The notes beneath the pieces are model-generated. The model saw only the letters and a program-made list of their open reading frames with translations, was not told the DNA's origin and ran no database searches. DNA of 64,000 bases, from contig JAGZDD010000003.1 in the NCBI GenBank assembly GCA_018369015.1, positions 1-64,000 of the forward strand, given 5' to 3'. The position numbers and the translations under genes were made by a program. This DNA is from Clostridiales bacterium (GTDB taxonomy: Bacteria; Bacillota; Clostridia; Lachnospirales; Lachnospiraceae). This document shows, piece by piece, positions 48,442 to 57,474 of this stretch (its first letter is position 1; each line of letters starts with the position of its first letter).

Positions 48442-49882
48442 AATACCGTTCCCTCAATTCTCTAGCTCCGTCGCTGCGTCCGGTTCGTTCCAGCCAATGA
48501 CAGTACTTTTCCAAACACCCTCGCGTATGAAAAGGACCGCCCTCCTTCATGACCGTCCATAAAGGATCTATTTGAGAATCTCCTTTTGACATCATTTCAT
48601 CATGCCATTCACCCAACATCCGGTACGCTTTATCGCATAGTTCAGGATGCTGCGCGGCAATATTCGATTGCTCATAATAATCATTAGCTAGATCGAATAG
48701 CATTTCTTTATCAAATAAATGGAATCCGCCATGATATGTCCTTATATAAATATAATGGTCAAAACGCACGCTTCTTTGACATACATGAGCACATTGAGAT
48801 AATACTAAATAATCCCTTCCAGCTTCAGAAGCTCGGAGCAATGATCCATAAAAGCTTACCCCATCCCAGTAATCGTACTTTTTTACTTTCAAAAGATCGG
48901 CAAGTGTAGGAAGTAAATCTATATTATAGTATAAGCCATTAAGCACTTTAGGATTAATTCCCGGCCATTTAATAATCATAGGAATCCGAGTCGTTATCAC
49001 ATCACCAGTCGCAAGTTCCGAATAAATCCCTAGCTCACCAAGATTTTCCCCGTGATCGGCCGTAATAATCATCGCTGTATCTTCATAAATCCCCGCAGAT
49101 TTCAGTATGTTGACAATTTCCCCTATATAATCATCCATATATCGAACACCGCAGTCGTAGCCGTCAAAAATTCTGTGCAGAGCTCCATATTCTTTAATAG
49201 ATCCCGGCTGTCTTGGCCGCTTTGGATTCTCCCAATCATCATACATACTAAGCTCGTTAAGCGAATGGGGGCCTATATGCTGCTGATGCAGTTTAAAAAC
49301 ATCCTCAGTAAGCCATTCCGGAATCGGTTCATCTTTAAAAGGTTCTCCGTATTTCTGAGGTACCCTATAAGGCGTATGGGCATCCCATAAATTAATATGT
49401 AAAAACCATTGATCCTTATCGATATTATTTTTAAGCCATTGACGCACTGATGGCATCACTTCTTCTGCAGACTCAAAACCATCCTGCCCTGTGTTTATCC
49501 ATTCATTTAAACCTGCTGTAAACCAATACGATGAATGCCGTTCTGGAAATGGGCTTATAGAAGCCGTACGATAACCGGCTTTTCTAAAAATATTAAAAAA
49601 GCTCTTTTCCAAGCGTTCATCCTTAAAGTCGCGGCCGCAGCCAAGATTTCTTAGATCACCTGCCGTTCCCCCATGACCGACTGCACCATTATGAATCCCA
49701 AAAGTTCCTGTAAGTAAAGCAGCCCGCGAGGGAAGGCAGGGAGCGTCGCTGCAATGGTAGTTCTCAAACCGCACACCTTCCTTTGCAATTTCATCAATAA
49801 CCGGAGAGGTATTTCTTGTATATCCATAGCATCCTAAGTGATCTGGTCTTAAGGTATCTAGATCCAGCATTATAATACGCAT
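48428..49882 (-). CDS. Type I sulfatase (Cys-type, formylglycine)
   Basis: A 484-aa arylsulfatase-family hydrolase that removes sulfate esters. The maturation motif C-x-P-S-R is CLPSRAALLTG, with Cys49 converted to formylglycine by an anaerobic maturase that is not in this window. Metal ligands appear in MLDLDTLRPDHLG and ITADHGENLGELG. No signal peptide is seen, so it acts inside the cell on an imported substrate. The ATG at 49882 follows AAAGGAGG. It stands between GH31 and GH13 genes in one operon. The substrate could be a sulfated alpha-glucoside. Confidence 0.92.
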   Translation of the reverse strand: MRIIMLDLDTLRPDHLGCYGYTRNTSPVIDEIAKEGVRFENYHCSDAPCLPSRAALLTGTFGIHNGAVGHGGTAGDLRNLGCGRDFKDERLEKSFFNIFRKAGYRTASISPFPERHSSYWFTAGLNEWINTGQDGFESAEEVMPSVRQWLKNNIDKDQWFLHINLWDAHTPYRVPQKYGEPFKDEPIPEWLTEDVFKLHQQHIGPHSLNELSMYDDWENPKRPRQPGSIKEYGALHRIFDGYDCGVRYMDDYIGEIVNILKSAGIYEDTAMIITADHGENLGELGIYSELATGDVITTRIPMIIKWPGINPKVLNGLYYNIDLLPTLADLLKVKKYDYWDGVSFYGSLLRASEAGRDYLVLSQCAHVCQRSVRFDHYIYIRTYHGGFHLFDKEMLFDLANDYYEQSNIAAQHPELCDKAYRMLGEWHDEMMSKGDSQIDPLWTVMKEGGPFHTRGCLEKYCHWLERTGRSDGARELRERYYEKA

Positions 49883-49883
49883 A

Positions 49884-51794
49884 TTATATATTTTCCTCCT
49901 TTTGAATAAAAATAACTCTCGCCTTTTCACATCCGGAAATCATCTTAATTTCAGCCTGCTGCTCCCGCCATTGAACCAGCATATCATTGCCAAAATCATC
50001 CCTAAAATGATAACGGCCTTCATCCCCGGCCACCAAAAAGCATAGCTGTGAGTAGGTATCCGTACAATATTCCACATAGCTCCCCAGACAAAGGTCGTAA
50101 GACAGATTCAAAGCAACACAGCCTCCCGCTCGGATAAATACAGGAATTTTCTCCGGTTCAACACCTAATTTATAAGAATGTCCGCCCAAGTAGCTCTGAC
50201 TGTTCCATAGGCAATACCATATACCTTCTGGCAAGTAGATATTTATTTCCTGCTGTTTCTCCCTAAGAATCGGATAAATCATCAGATCTCCAAGCATAAA
50301 GCATTCTTGTTCATCATAAAAATGCTTATCCTCGGGATATTCAAGAATCGGATGCTTCATCAAGGGCAGACCGTTCTCTGCAGATTTCAAGAGAAGGTCA
50401 TAAAGATAAGGAATTAAGTTCGCCCTTAAATTATAATGAAAACGCAGCCTATCGATCAATTTGGCATCATTATAATATTGAGCCATATTCCATGGACTTC
50501 GATCATTAATCTGATCCTTAGAAGGCATAAGTTTAGCAAATTGCCCTCCCACAGGTTCTGAATGCCATTGCATAATCGGCGAAAAAACTGCCATTTGTGT
50601 TGCACGTTCATATAACTCTATGGACGGCATAGGTCCGGCAAATCCAGCCAGATCAAAGCCCCACAGAGATATACCGCTCAATCCGCTGCTAAGGCCTGCT
50701 CCCAAAACATGTCTTAATTCTTCCCAGGTAGATTTCTGATCTCCTGCCCACTGAATCGGAAATTGCTGCTGTCCTGCATATCCGGCTCTGCTGAATAAAA
50801 CTCTCCCCTCTCCAATAAATTCTGTATATGCGGATACATACGACAACGCATAACCATTTTTCATCTCTTTTCCTGTTGAACCATCATAAAAAATCACATC
50901 GTCAGAGTAAATAAATTCTCCTCCGTCGGTCTTAAACCCATCAACTCCCATATCCAGCAAATACTGACGTTTATCAAACCACCATTTTTTTGTTTCTGGA
51001 TTCGTAAAATCTGGAACCAGTGAGCCAGAAAACCATCTGCTCTCAGGGATTGTATATGGTGTTCCGTCCTTATTTAGCACGCATAGACCATGCTCTACCA
51101 CATAATCCCAATCCATTTCGTGAATCTTATGCCGCCGGCCTGGCTCCAGCTTTTTAATAACCGGAACCTGCCATAAAATAACCCTCAGCCCATTAGAATG
51201 TAAAAGCTTTATCAGAGCTTCCGGGTCCTCCCACTCTCCATTTTCGTTCCAGCGATAAAAGGTCGCACGGTCACTCCAGGCTTCGATAACGACAACAGAC
51301 GCTGGCAGTTCCCAGTGTCTATGCTGTTCGAGCTCTTCTAAGATTTCATCTTGATTATGCCAACGATTTGCAGACATCCACACACCCAGACTCCATTTAG
51401 GAACAATTTTGGCTTTCCCGGAAATAGAGCAAAAATCATGCAGAATTTCCTTAGGTTTTCCGAAAAACAAATATAGCTCTGGCAAAGCATTATCCAAATC
51501 GCAAAAAATTTTGATGCTGATCTTTTCTTCAAATACAAATTCAGTCACTGCTAATGTGTCCACATAAACACCCACATGCGTGTCTGTAAAGAAAAATGGT
51601 ATCGGGCAATAGGAATTTTCACCTTGTTCACAAAATTTTTCAAAAACCTTAACCTTGATTGTTTTTCCCTTTAAGTTGAGCCCGTCAAATCGCTCACCTA
51701 ACCCCCATGCAGCGTTATAATCAATATCCAACGCCACCACAGCACAGCCGTTTGCACCATCAATCCTATATGGAACATTCATCTTTTTAATCAT
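49884..51794 (-). CDS. GH31 alpha-glucosidase/alpha-xylosidase-like enzyme
   Basis: A 636-aa cytoplasmic family 31 glycosidase. The nucleophile is Asp290 in GFKTDGGE and the acid/base Asp352 in QWAGDQKSTW. An N-terminal beta domain and C-terminal beta domains (LPEGIWYCLWNSQ) are present. The ATG at 51794 is chosen; a TTG five codons earlier lies within the ribosome site GGGGG. It is a retaining exo-glycosidase; alpha-glucosidase, alpha-xylosidase and alpha-galactosidase activities all occur in such sequences, so specificity is open. Its end nearly touches the sulfatase start. Confidence 0.92.
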   Translation of the reverse strand: MIKKMNVPYRIDGANGCAVVALDIDYNAAWGLGERFDGLNLKGKTIKVKVFEKFCEQGENSYCPIPFFFTDTHVGVYVDTLAVTEFVFEEKISIKIFCDLDNALPELYLFFGKPKEILHDFCSISGKAKIVPKWSLGVWMSANRWHNQDEILEELEQHRHWELPASVVVIEAWSDRATFYRWNENGEWEDPEALIKLLHSNGLRVILWQVPVIKKLEPGRRHKIHEMDWDYVVEHGLCVLNKDGTPYTIPESRWFSGSLVPDFTNPETKKWWFDKRQYLLDMGVDGFKTDGGEFIYSDDVIFYDGSTGKEMKNGYALSYVSAYTEFIGEGRVLFSRAGYAGQQQFPIQWAGDQKSTWEELRHVLGAGLSSGLSGISLWGFDLAGFAGPMPSIELYERATQMAVFSPIMQWHSEPVGGQFAKLMPSKDQINDRSPWNMAQYYNDAKLIDRLRFHYNLRANLIPYLYDLLLKSAENGLPLMKHPILEYPEDKHFYDEQECFMLGDLMIYPILREKQQEINIYLPEGIWYCLWNSQSYLGGHSYKLGVEPEKIPVFIRAGGCVALNLSYDLCLGSYVEYCTDTYSQLCFLVAGDEGRYHFRDDFGNDMLVQWREQQAEIKMISGCEKARVIFIQKEENI

Positions 51795-51811
51795 CTTGTA
51801 CCCCCGCAAAT

Positions 51812-52645
51812 TTATCCTTTAACGCCTCCGACCTGTAAGCCCTCTTTAAAATATTTCTGCATACAGATATATAAAATTAAAATAGGTATTATAGAAATAA
51901 GACTTCCGGCCATCATTAAATTGTATTCTCCTAAAAACTGTCCTTCCAGACCATTAAGTACAAGAGGTAATGTATATTTTTCTTGATCAGAAAGCATAAC
52001 TAAAGGTATAAGGTAATCATTCCAGGAGCTCATAAATGCCATAACTGCTAACGTAGCTAAAGTGCCAGAACACAGCGGCAAAATAATCTTCCTATAAATT
52101 TGGAACGCAGAAGCACCGTCAATCGTCGCCGCTTCAATGTATGCATCATCAATCGTCATCATTTTTTGTCTTAGCATAAAAATGGCAACTGGAGCAAAAA
52201 GGTGAAGTAGAACAAGAGCGCTTAAATTATTAGTCAGGTTCATTTTGGACATTACAATAAACAGGGGAATGAAAATAACCTGGAAAGGAATCATCATTGT
52301 CGCTATAAAGCCCTTAAATAACGCCTCTCTTCCCTTAAACTTTATCTTTGTCAATGCATATGCCGCCATGCTGGATGTGATTAGCTGAACTGCCGTAGAA
52401 AAGATCGCTACATATAAACTATTAAAAATAGATTTTACAAAGCTTGGTGTACGAAACAATTTTTCATAGGCATCCAGCGTCGGCGCTTTAGGTAATATTT
52501 CAATAGGAATCGTTAAAAGCGCCCCGTTGCCCTTTAAAGACGTAGACAACATCCAAAAAAATGGAAACATGATAATAAATGCAAAAATAATAGCAACGCA
52601 GTGATAGGCGATATTTCCTACAAGCTTTTTCTTTTTAACTGTCAT
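51812..52645 (-). CDS. Carbohydrate ABC transporter permease (MalG/LacG-like)
   Basis: A 277-aa permease with six helices. The ATPase-contact loop is EAATIDGASAFQIYRKIILP. SLKGNGALLTIP and the end FKEGLQVGGVKG are standard for the second permease of CUT1 importers. It overlaps the first permease gene by 11 bp. No ATPase gene is in the operon, so a shared MsmK-type ATPase elsewhere is expected. Confidence 0.94.
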   Translation of the reverse strand: MTVKKKKLVGNIAYHCVAIIFAFIIMFPFFWMLSTSLKGNGALLTIPIEILPKAPTLDAYEKLFRTPSFVKSIFNSLYVAIFSTAVQLITSSMAAYALTKIKFKGREALFKGFIATMMIPFQVIFIPLFIVMSKMNLTNNLSALVLLHLFAPVAIFMLRQKMMTIDDAYIEAATIDGASAFQIYRKIILPLCSGTLATLAVMAFMSSWNDYLIPLVMLSDQEKYTLPLVLNGLEGQFLGEYNLMMAGSLISIIPILILYICMQKYFKEGLQVGGVKG

Positions 52646-53573
52646 AGTTTACCCACCTTTTCTGTAATTTCATTTGAACAAACGTAAACACTAAAATAAA
52701 AGCAAATAATATCCATGAAAAAGCCGATGCATATCCCATTTCCTGATACTTAAATGCATGCGTATAAATACGCTCAACCAAAACCTCTGTCGCTCCGTTA
52801 GGTCCACCGCTGATCCCAGCACTGTTTTTAGACATAATCACAGCCGGTGTAAATAACTGGAAGGAATTGATAATCCCCATAATAAGAACATAAAAGGTCA
52901 TCGGAGATATTAACGGCAAAGTAATTTTTAAAAACTTTGCTCTTTTAGAGGCGCCGTCAATCGACGCAGCTTCATAATATGTCGGACTTATTCCCTGCAT
53001 TCCGCCAAGAAAAATCAAGCCAAAGTAACCCATATCCTTCCAAACACTAGCTAAAACGATTGCCGGCATTGCAAAAATCTCGCTTTGCAGCCAATCGGGC
53101 CCTGGAATCCCCACAAGCCCCAACATTTCATTCATGATCCCATACTGAGGGCTAAGAACTATTTTCCAGATCAAAGCCCCTGCAACCCATGATGTTAATA
53201 CAGGAATATAATAAAGAACTCGATATATACCTACGCCTCTATGCTTACGATTTAAAATGGACGCAACCCCAAGTGACGCGATAATCACCAAAGGAATATA
53301 CAAAATAATATAATAAGCGGTGTTAAACAACGAATTCCAGAATTCATCAGAGCTTAAAATCACTTTAAAGTTTTCAATGCCCACACCAAACTGCTTCATA
53401 AATTCCAACGGTTTAGAAAAAAGTGTCATTTCATTAAGGCCATCCCAATTTGTAAAGCTCAAAAAAGCCGATGTTACAATAGGAATGATCTTAAAACCAA
53501 TAAACCCGATCAATGCGGGAAGTAAAAATGGCAGCGCAGTTAAAAAACCGCTTTTTTTTGTTTTTCCCTTCAT
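52635..53573 (-). CDS. Carbohydrate ABC transporter permease (MalF/LacF-like)
   Basis: A 312-aa permease with six helices. The start FLTALPFLLPALIGFIGFKI is typical of CUT1 first permeases. The contact loop is EAASIDGASKRAKFLKITLP. It forms the membrane channel with the next permease. It lies 27 bp downstream of the binding-protein gene. Confidence 0.94.
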   Translation of the reverse strand: MKGKTKKSGFLTALPFLLPALIGFIGFKIIPIVTSAFLSFTNWDGLNEMTLFSKPLEFMKQFGVGIENFKVILSSDEFWNSLFNTAYYIILYIPLVIIASLGVASILNRKHRGVGIYRVLYYIPVLTSWVAGALIWKIVLSPQYGIMNEMLGLVGIPGPDWLQSEIFAMPAIVLASVWKDMGYFGLIFLGGMQGISPTYYEAASIDGASKRAKFLKITLPLISPMTFYVLIMGIINSFQLFTPAVIMSKNSAGISGGPNGATEVLVERIYTHAFKYQEMGYASAFSWILFAFILVFTFVQMKLQKRWVNYDS

Positions 53574-53600
53574 TAAAATATCCTCTGCCTTCCCAAAACT

Positions 53601-54938
53601 TTATTCAAAAGTAATTTTTTCCTCTAATTCTTTTTGGCACGCCTCCATGGCTGAGGAAACATCAGCAGCTCCGGTAGTGATCGTACCCAAATGCTTAGCA
53701 ACAATATCTTCAATTAACGTCTGTTGTTCTAAGGACGGCTGGACAACCATATAATCCAGAGCTTCAAAAACAGAAGCTCTATTTTCCGGCGGCGTTTGAG
53801 AAGTATAGGCTTCTACAACCTCCTCAGTCGTCACCGGCGGAAGTTCCCAGGCGGCTTCTACCCTTATTTTAGCAACTTCCGGATCTGACGTAATAAAATT
53901 AATAAAATCAAGAGCCGCTTCGGCAACTTCTGAGTTTTTGTCAATAACATAGGCATTAGAGAAAAAACTTGTAGCCTTCTGCACATTTCCAGGCTCAACT
54001 TCCACATCCCAATTAAAATCACAATTTTTAGCAAAATCCGGTATAGCCCATACGCCGGTCACAAGCATACCAAGCCTTCCGGCGGCAAATAAATCCCAAT
54101 CACGGATCCCCCCCATCTGAGCTTCTGTCGGCATCACATTATATTCCGTAACCATATCCGTCATATATTCAACAGTTTCTATAACCTTTGGATCCGTCAT
54201 ATTAAACGCTGTGGCATCTTCATTTAACAGACTACCTCCATTTTGTGCAGTCATACGATATAAAGCTTTATAAGCAATCGGGCTATAATAGCCAAAAATA
54301 TTTTCATCCAAAGACCGTATGGCCTGAGCCGCCTCTAAAACATCATCCCAGGTCCAATCAATCGTGGGATATTCCACTCCAGCCTGGTCGAACAAGTCCT
54401 TATTGTAAAACAACATAACATTAGAAAAGCTATTCGGAAGTCCATACTGTTTTCCATTCATTGAAAAAGCTTCTAACGCTGCCGGATTATAAACACTCGT
54501 ATCAATTCCCGCTTCGCCGATCATATCGCTAAGATTAAGCAAAACATCTTTTCCAGAAAATCCTGAAAAATATTCAATCGGCAATTCATACACATCCGGA
54601 GCCTGGCCAGCAGCTACTTTAGCCATCATCGCATCTGTATAGCCATTAAAAGGGATTGTTTGAAGCTTAACTTCTACATTAGGATTTGAAGCCGTATACA
54701 AATCTATCATTTTTTGAAGAGCCGCAAGATTAGATTCACTAGACGCTGAAAATTGCTGAAAATCGATCACAACTTTTTCATTTTCTTCTAAAGCCTGACC
54801 ACTGCCGTCCTCTGAATGGGATATTGTTTTACTATCCTGGCCCTGGACACTTTCTTTTTCAGACGTATTTGCACATCCACTCATAAACATTCCTGCCATC
54901 AGCACTGCTGTAATTGCTACACTCCACATTTTTTTCAT
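53601..54938 (-). CDS. Sugar ABC transporter substrate-binding lipoprotein
   Basis: A 445-aa family 1 solute-binding protein. It has a lipoprotein signal with Cys22 in MSGC. Residues 25-55 are a Ser/Glu-rich linker. The domain contains LQKMIDLYTASNPNVEVKLQ and the MAKVAAGQAPDVYELP motif common to CUT1 oligosaccharide binders. It captures the glycan for the two permeases. It follows the LacI gene by 12 bp and so belongs to the same transcript. Confidence 0.94.
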   Translation of the reverse strand: MKKMWSVAITAVLMAGMFMSGCANTSEKESVQGQDSKTISHSEDGSGQALEENEKVVIDFQQFSASSESNLAALQKMIDLYTASNPNVEVKLQTIPFNGYTDAMMAKVAAGQAPDVYELPIEYFSGFSGKDVLLNLSDMIGEAGIDTSVYNPAALEAFSMNGKQYGLPNSFSNVMLFYNKDLFDQAGVEYPTIDWTWDDVLEAAQAIRSLDENIFGYYSPIAYKALYRMTAQNGGSLLNEDATAFNMTDPKVIETVEYMTDMVTEYNVMPTEAQMGGIRDWDLFAAGRLGMLVTGVWAIPDFAKNCDFNWDVEVEPGNVQKATSFFSNAYVIDKNSEVAEAALDFINFITSDPEVAKIRVEAAWELPPVTTEEVVEAYTSQTPPENRASVFEALDYMVVQPSLEQQTLIEDIVAKHLGTITTGAADVSSAMEACQKELEEKITFE

Positions 54939-54950
54939 GTCTTTTCCTCC

Positions 54951-55982
54951 TCATTTGATCCTTTTTACAGAATCTCGCTCAATAATTGTTACTTTTATAT
55001 CACACTTTTGTTGTTCTAACTGTCGGTCATTAATTGCATTAAGCAGTAGTTTCGCTGCCAGTTCCCCCTTTTTCGGTATATTTTGGCAAACAGTCGTAAG
55101 ACTTGGAATTGTATACCGACACAAGGCCAGGTCATCAAAGCCTATAATTGAAATATCCTCCGGTATTTTTATCCCCCTTTCTTGAAAACGTTTGATTGCC
55201 CCAATAGCTAAAACATCGGCTGTACAGACTACTGCTGTTGCATCGGCTCCAACCGACATAAATTTTTCCGCTAATTCATATCCCCCCTCAAAATTTGTTG
55301 TTCCCTCAAAAACCAACTCTTTTTTTAAAGTAATTTTTGATTCTTTTAAAGCATCTAAATAACCTTGGTACCGGTAGTTAACAACCTTATTTTTAATTTT
55401 TCCTGAAAAAAAGGCAATATTCCTATGCCCATGCTCTATCATATATTTCGTAGCTAAATATTCGCCATGGAAATCGTCGATATTTACCTCATGAAGTCCT
55501 CGGTTCTGATAACTGCCGTCAATCAATACAACCGGCAATTCAATCCTTTTTGCTTCTTCATAAAACGATTCTGGATACACTCCTACGGCAATAACTCCAT
55601 CTAAATTACGCTCTTTCACCTGTTTAAAAAAATTTTCATTAGGCTCCGTAGCAGAAATCAAAATGCCATAGCCATGACGACGCAAATAATACTCTATACT
55701 GCCAATGATCTCGCTGTAAAATAAATTATTAAAAAATCCATGATTGCCATCTTCACGTTGTGGGATAAGCACTCCGACCAAACGCGTAACATTACTTACT
55801 AAAGCACGGGCTCCTAAATTCGGAACATACCCCAATTTTTTTATAGCGCTAAAAACCTTCTCTTTGGTTTCTTCGCTGATACTTTCTTTTCCATTTAAAA
55901 CATAAGAAATTGTTGCCGTAGATACCTGTGCTTCTTTAGCAACATCTTTTATTGTCGTCCTTTTATGGCCAGGTTTTGACAT
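54951..55982 (-). CDS. LacI family transcriptional repressor
   Basis: A 343-aa regulator. The helix-turn-helix and hinge are TTIKDVAKEAQVSTATISYV followed by LNGKESISEETK. A periplasmic-binding-like sensor domain fills residues 60-340. The ATG at 55982 follows GGAG; a GTG three codons earlier is possible. It is the first gene of the operon LacI-SBP-permease-permease-GH31-sulfatase-GH13 and presumably represses it in the absence of the glycan. Confidence 0.94.
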   Translation of the reverse strand: MSKPGHKRTTIKDVAKEAQVSTATISYVLNGKESISEETKEKVFSAIKKLGYVPNLGARALVSNVTRLVGVLIPQREDGNHGFFNNLFYSEIIGSIEYYLRRHGYGILISATEPNENFFKQVKERNLDGVIAVGVYPESFYEEAKRIELPVVLIDGSYQNRGLHEVNIDDFHGEYLATKYMIEHGHRNIAFFSGKIKNKVVNYRYQGYLDALKESKITLKKELVFEGTTNFEGGYELAEKFMSVGADATAVVCTADVLAIGAIKRFQERGIKIPEDISIIGFDDLALCRYTIPSLTTVCQNIPKKGELAAKLLLNAINDRQLEQQKCDIKVTIIERDSVKRIK

Positions 55983-56685
55983 AGGCACCACACTCCATTC
56001 TATTTTATGTATAGTTACATACTTAATTATTTAAGTTATTTTTTTCTTTTGTCAGTTTTATATTATTATATATACATAATTATGTCAATACTTTTTATAT
56101 ATTTTCCATTATTTTTATGCATAAAATACTATTTTAAGCTTATATTTACTTATTCGTTTAAGTTAAATATTACAACTCATCAATTGGTAGCAGTTATTTT
56201 TTATGTTATATACTCTCAAAAAGCAATACGCTATAACATTTCTGCTTTTTCGGTGCCTTTGACTCTATTTTTTGATTTCTTTTATAAAAGATAAGACGCG
56301 GAATAATGTATATTGACCGTATCCTCCGGCTAATAAATACACAGCAGTATCGTGCCGCTCTTTTTTAAATAATCAAATTCAAAAATATAAAAGGAAAAAG
56401 GGGAGCAAAATAGCTTTAAGAATAGAGTCGGTTCAAAATCCAATCAAAAGAGTATTATAGTCTAAAATAAGAAGCATCGAAAAAGAAGAGCTTCCTGTTT
56501 CAATTCAAAGCTCTAAAAAGCCTATCTCTGATTTTCTCCATTTATACATTTCTATCGCTAAAATAATAAAACTGTTCTGTATAGTTACTACCATTATACT
56601 ATTTTCCACTTTTCTCTTGTTTTTACCTTACAAAATATATACAATAAAAGTATATCTAACACGAGAGGAGCACCACACCGGGATT
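55983..56685. other. AT-rich divergent spacer between LacI and RpiR genes
   Basis: About 700 bp, strongly AT-rich, with no credible gene. It includes an operator-like palindrome ACTTAA / TTAAGT (56021-56036), which is close to the LacI start. A promoter-like sequence is at 56060-56088. On the plus side TTGTTT and TACAAT with a 17-bp spacer near 56620-56645 could serve the RpiR gene. The middle (56290-56560) shows nothing recognisable. Confidence 0.5.
56060..56088 (-). promoter_or_regulatory. Promoter-like sequence of the LacI operon
   Basis: On the minus strand TTGACA (56083-56088), 17-bp spacer, AATAAT. The surrounding TA-rich sequence offers several -10 choices, so the exact position is uncertain. 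Confidence 0.45.
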
Positions 56686-57474
56686 ATGAATATTATTGAT
56701 GATTTACTTGAATTTTATAATGCTACTCCCCAGGGTGATATTTACCGGGATGCAATCATGCATTTAATGGATAATCTCACCCACATACGTGGAGCGACAA
56801 TTTATCAGATGGCAGATATGTGCTATGTTTCCCCCAGTACGATCAGCCGCCTGTGCCGGCGGCTGGGCTGCGAAAATTACAGCACATTCAGAGAAGAGAT
56901 CCTCCATGTGCTTGATCACTATGATGATTATAACCGCATTGTTCCAAGTTATATGGTCACTGCAGATAAGGATGAAAATGATATTCTTCTTGACACCATC
57001 GAAGCTGCTGTCGCAGATCTTAGGACTTTGGACCGCCATATTTATGAAGAGCTTGCGGATGTGATCCATAGCGCTAAACTTGTGGGAATTTATTCCTATG
57101 GAAATTCTTCCAGCACCGTCTTTCTTCAAAACGCCCTGATTGTTGCCGGCCAAAAGGTGCGGCCCCATAACAGCCGCCGCCATTTTGACGATACATCCCA
57201 GTTTGGACAGGGCAGCGTTGTCATTTTTCAATATCCATATTTTAAGGCAACGCAGCATTTAACATCAGCGCTGAGGGAATGTAAAGAAAACAAGGCGACA
57301 ACGATCCTTATTGCGACTCACGCCCCCGCATCCCTTGGCCAGTACTGCGATTATTTTTATAACTTTGAAGGCCGCCAGACAATCATGGATAATTACAAGC
57401 GGGATTTCTTCTTCGATATGGTCGTCATGGCCTACCGCCGCAAATATATTGACAGAAGGGAAAGTTCAACATGA
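56686..57474 (+). CDS. RpiR/MurR family transcriptional regulator
   Basis: A 262-aa regulator. The N-terminal RpiR helix-turn-helix contains TIYQMADMCYVSPSTISRLC then RRLGCENYSTFREEI. The C-terminal half is a SIS sugar-phosphate-binding domain (KLVGIYSYGNSSSTVFLQNA), somewhat divergent. I chose the ATG at 56686 because the first 23 residues of the longer frame have no homology to the family; the ribosome site is weak. It overlaps the MATE gene by 4 bp (ATGA), so the two form an operon. Confidence 0.85.
   Translation: MNIIDDLLEFYNATPQGDIYRDAIMHLMDNLTHIRGATIYQMADMCYVSPSTISRLCRRLGCENYSTFREEILHVLDHYDDYNRIVPSYMVTADKDENDILLDTIEAAVADLRTLDRHIYEELADVIHSAKLVGIYSYGNSSSTVFLQNALIVAGQKVRPHNSRRHFDDTSQFGQGSVVIFQYPYFKATQHLTSALRECKENKATTILIATHAPASLGQYCDYFYNFEGRQTIMDNYKRDFFFDMVVMAYRRKYIDRRESST

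Noticed and set aside
49884..51794. GH31 enzyme as a sulfoquinovosidase because a sulfur-related gene follows
   Set aside because: Sulfoquinovose is a sulfonate, which a sulfatase does not attack, and I could not place the residues typical of sulfoquinovose binding.
56425..56470. GGTTCAAAATCC stretch resembling a tRNA T-arm
   Set aside because: No matching acceptor, D or anticodon stems could be found around it.
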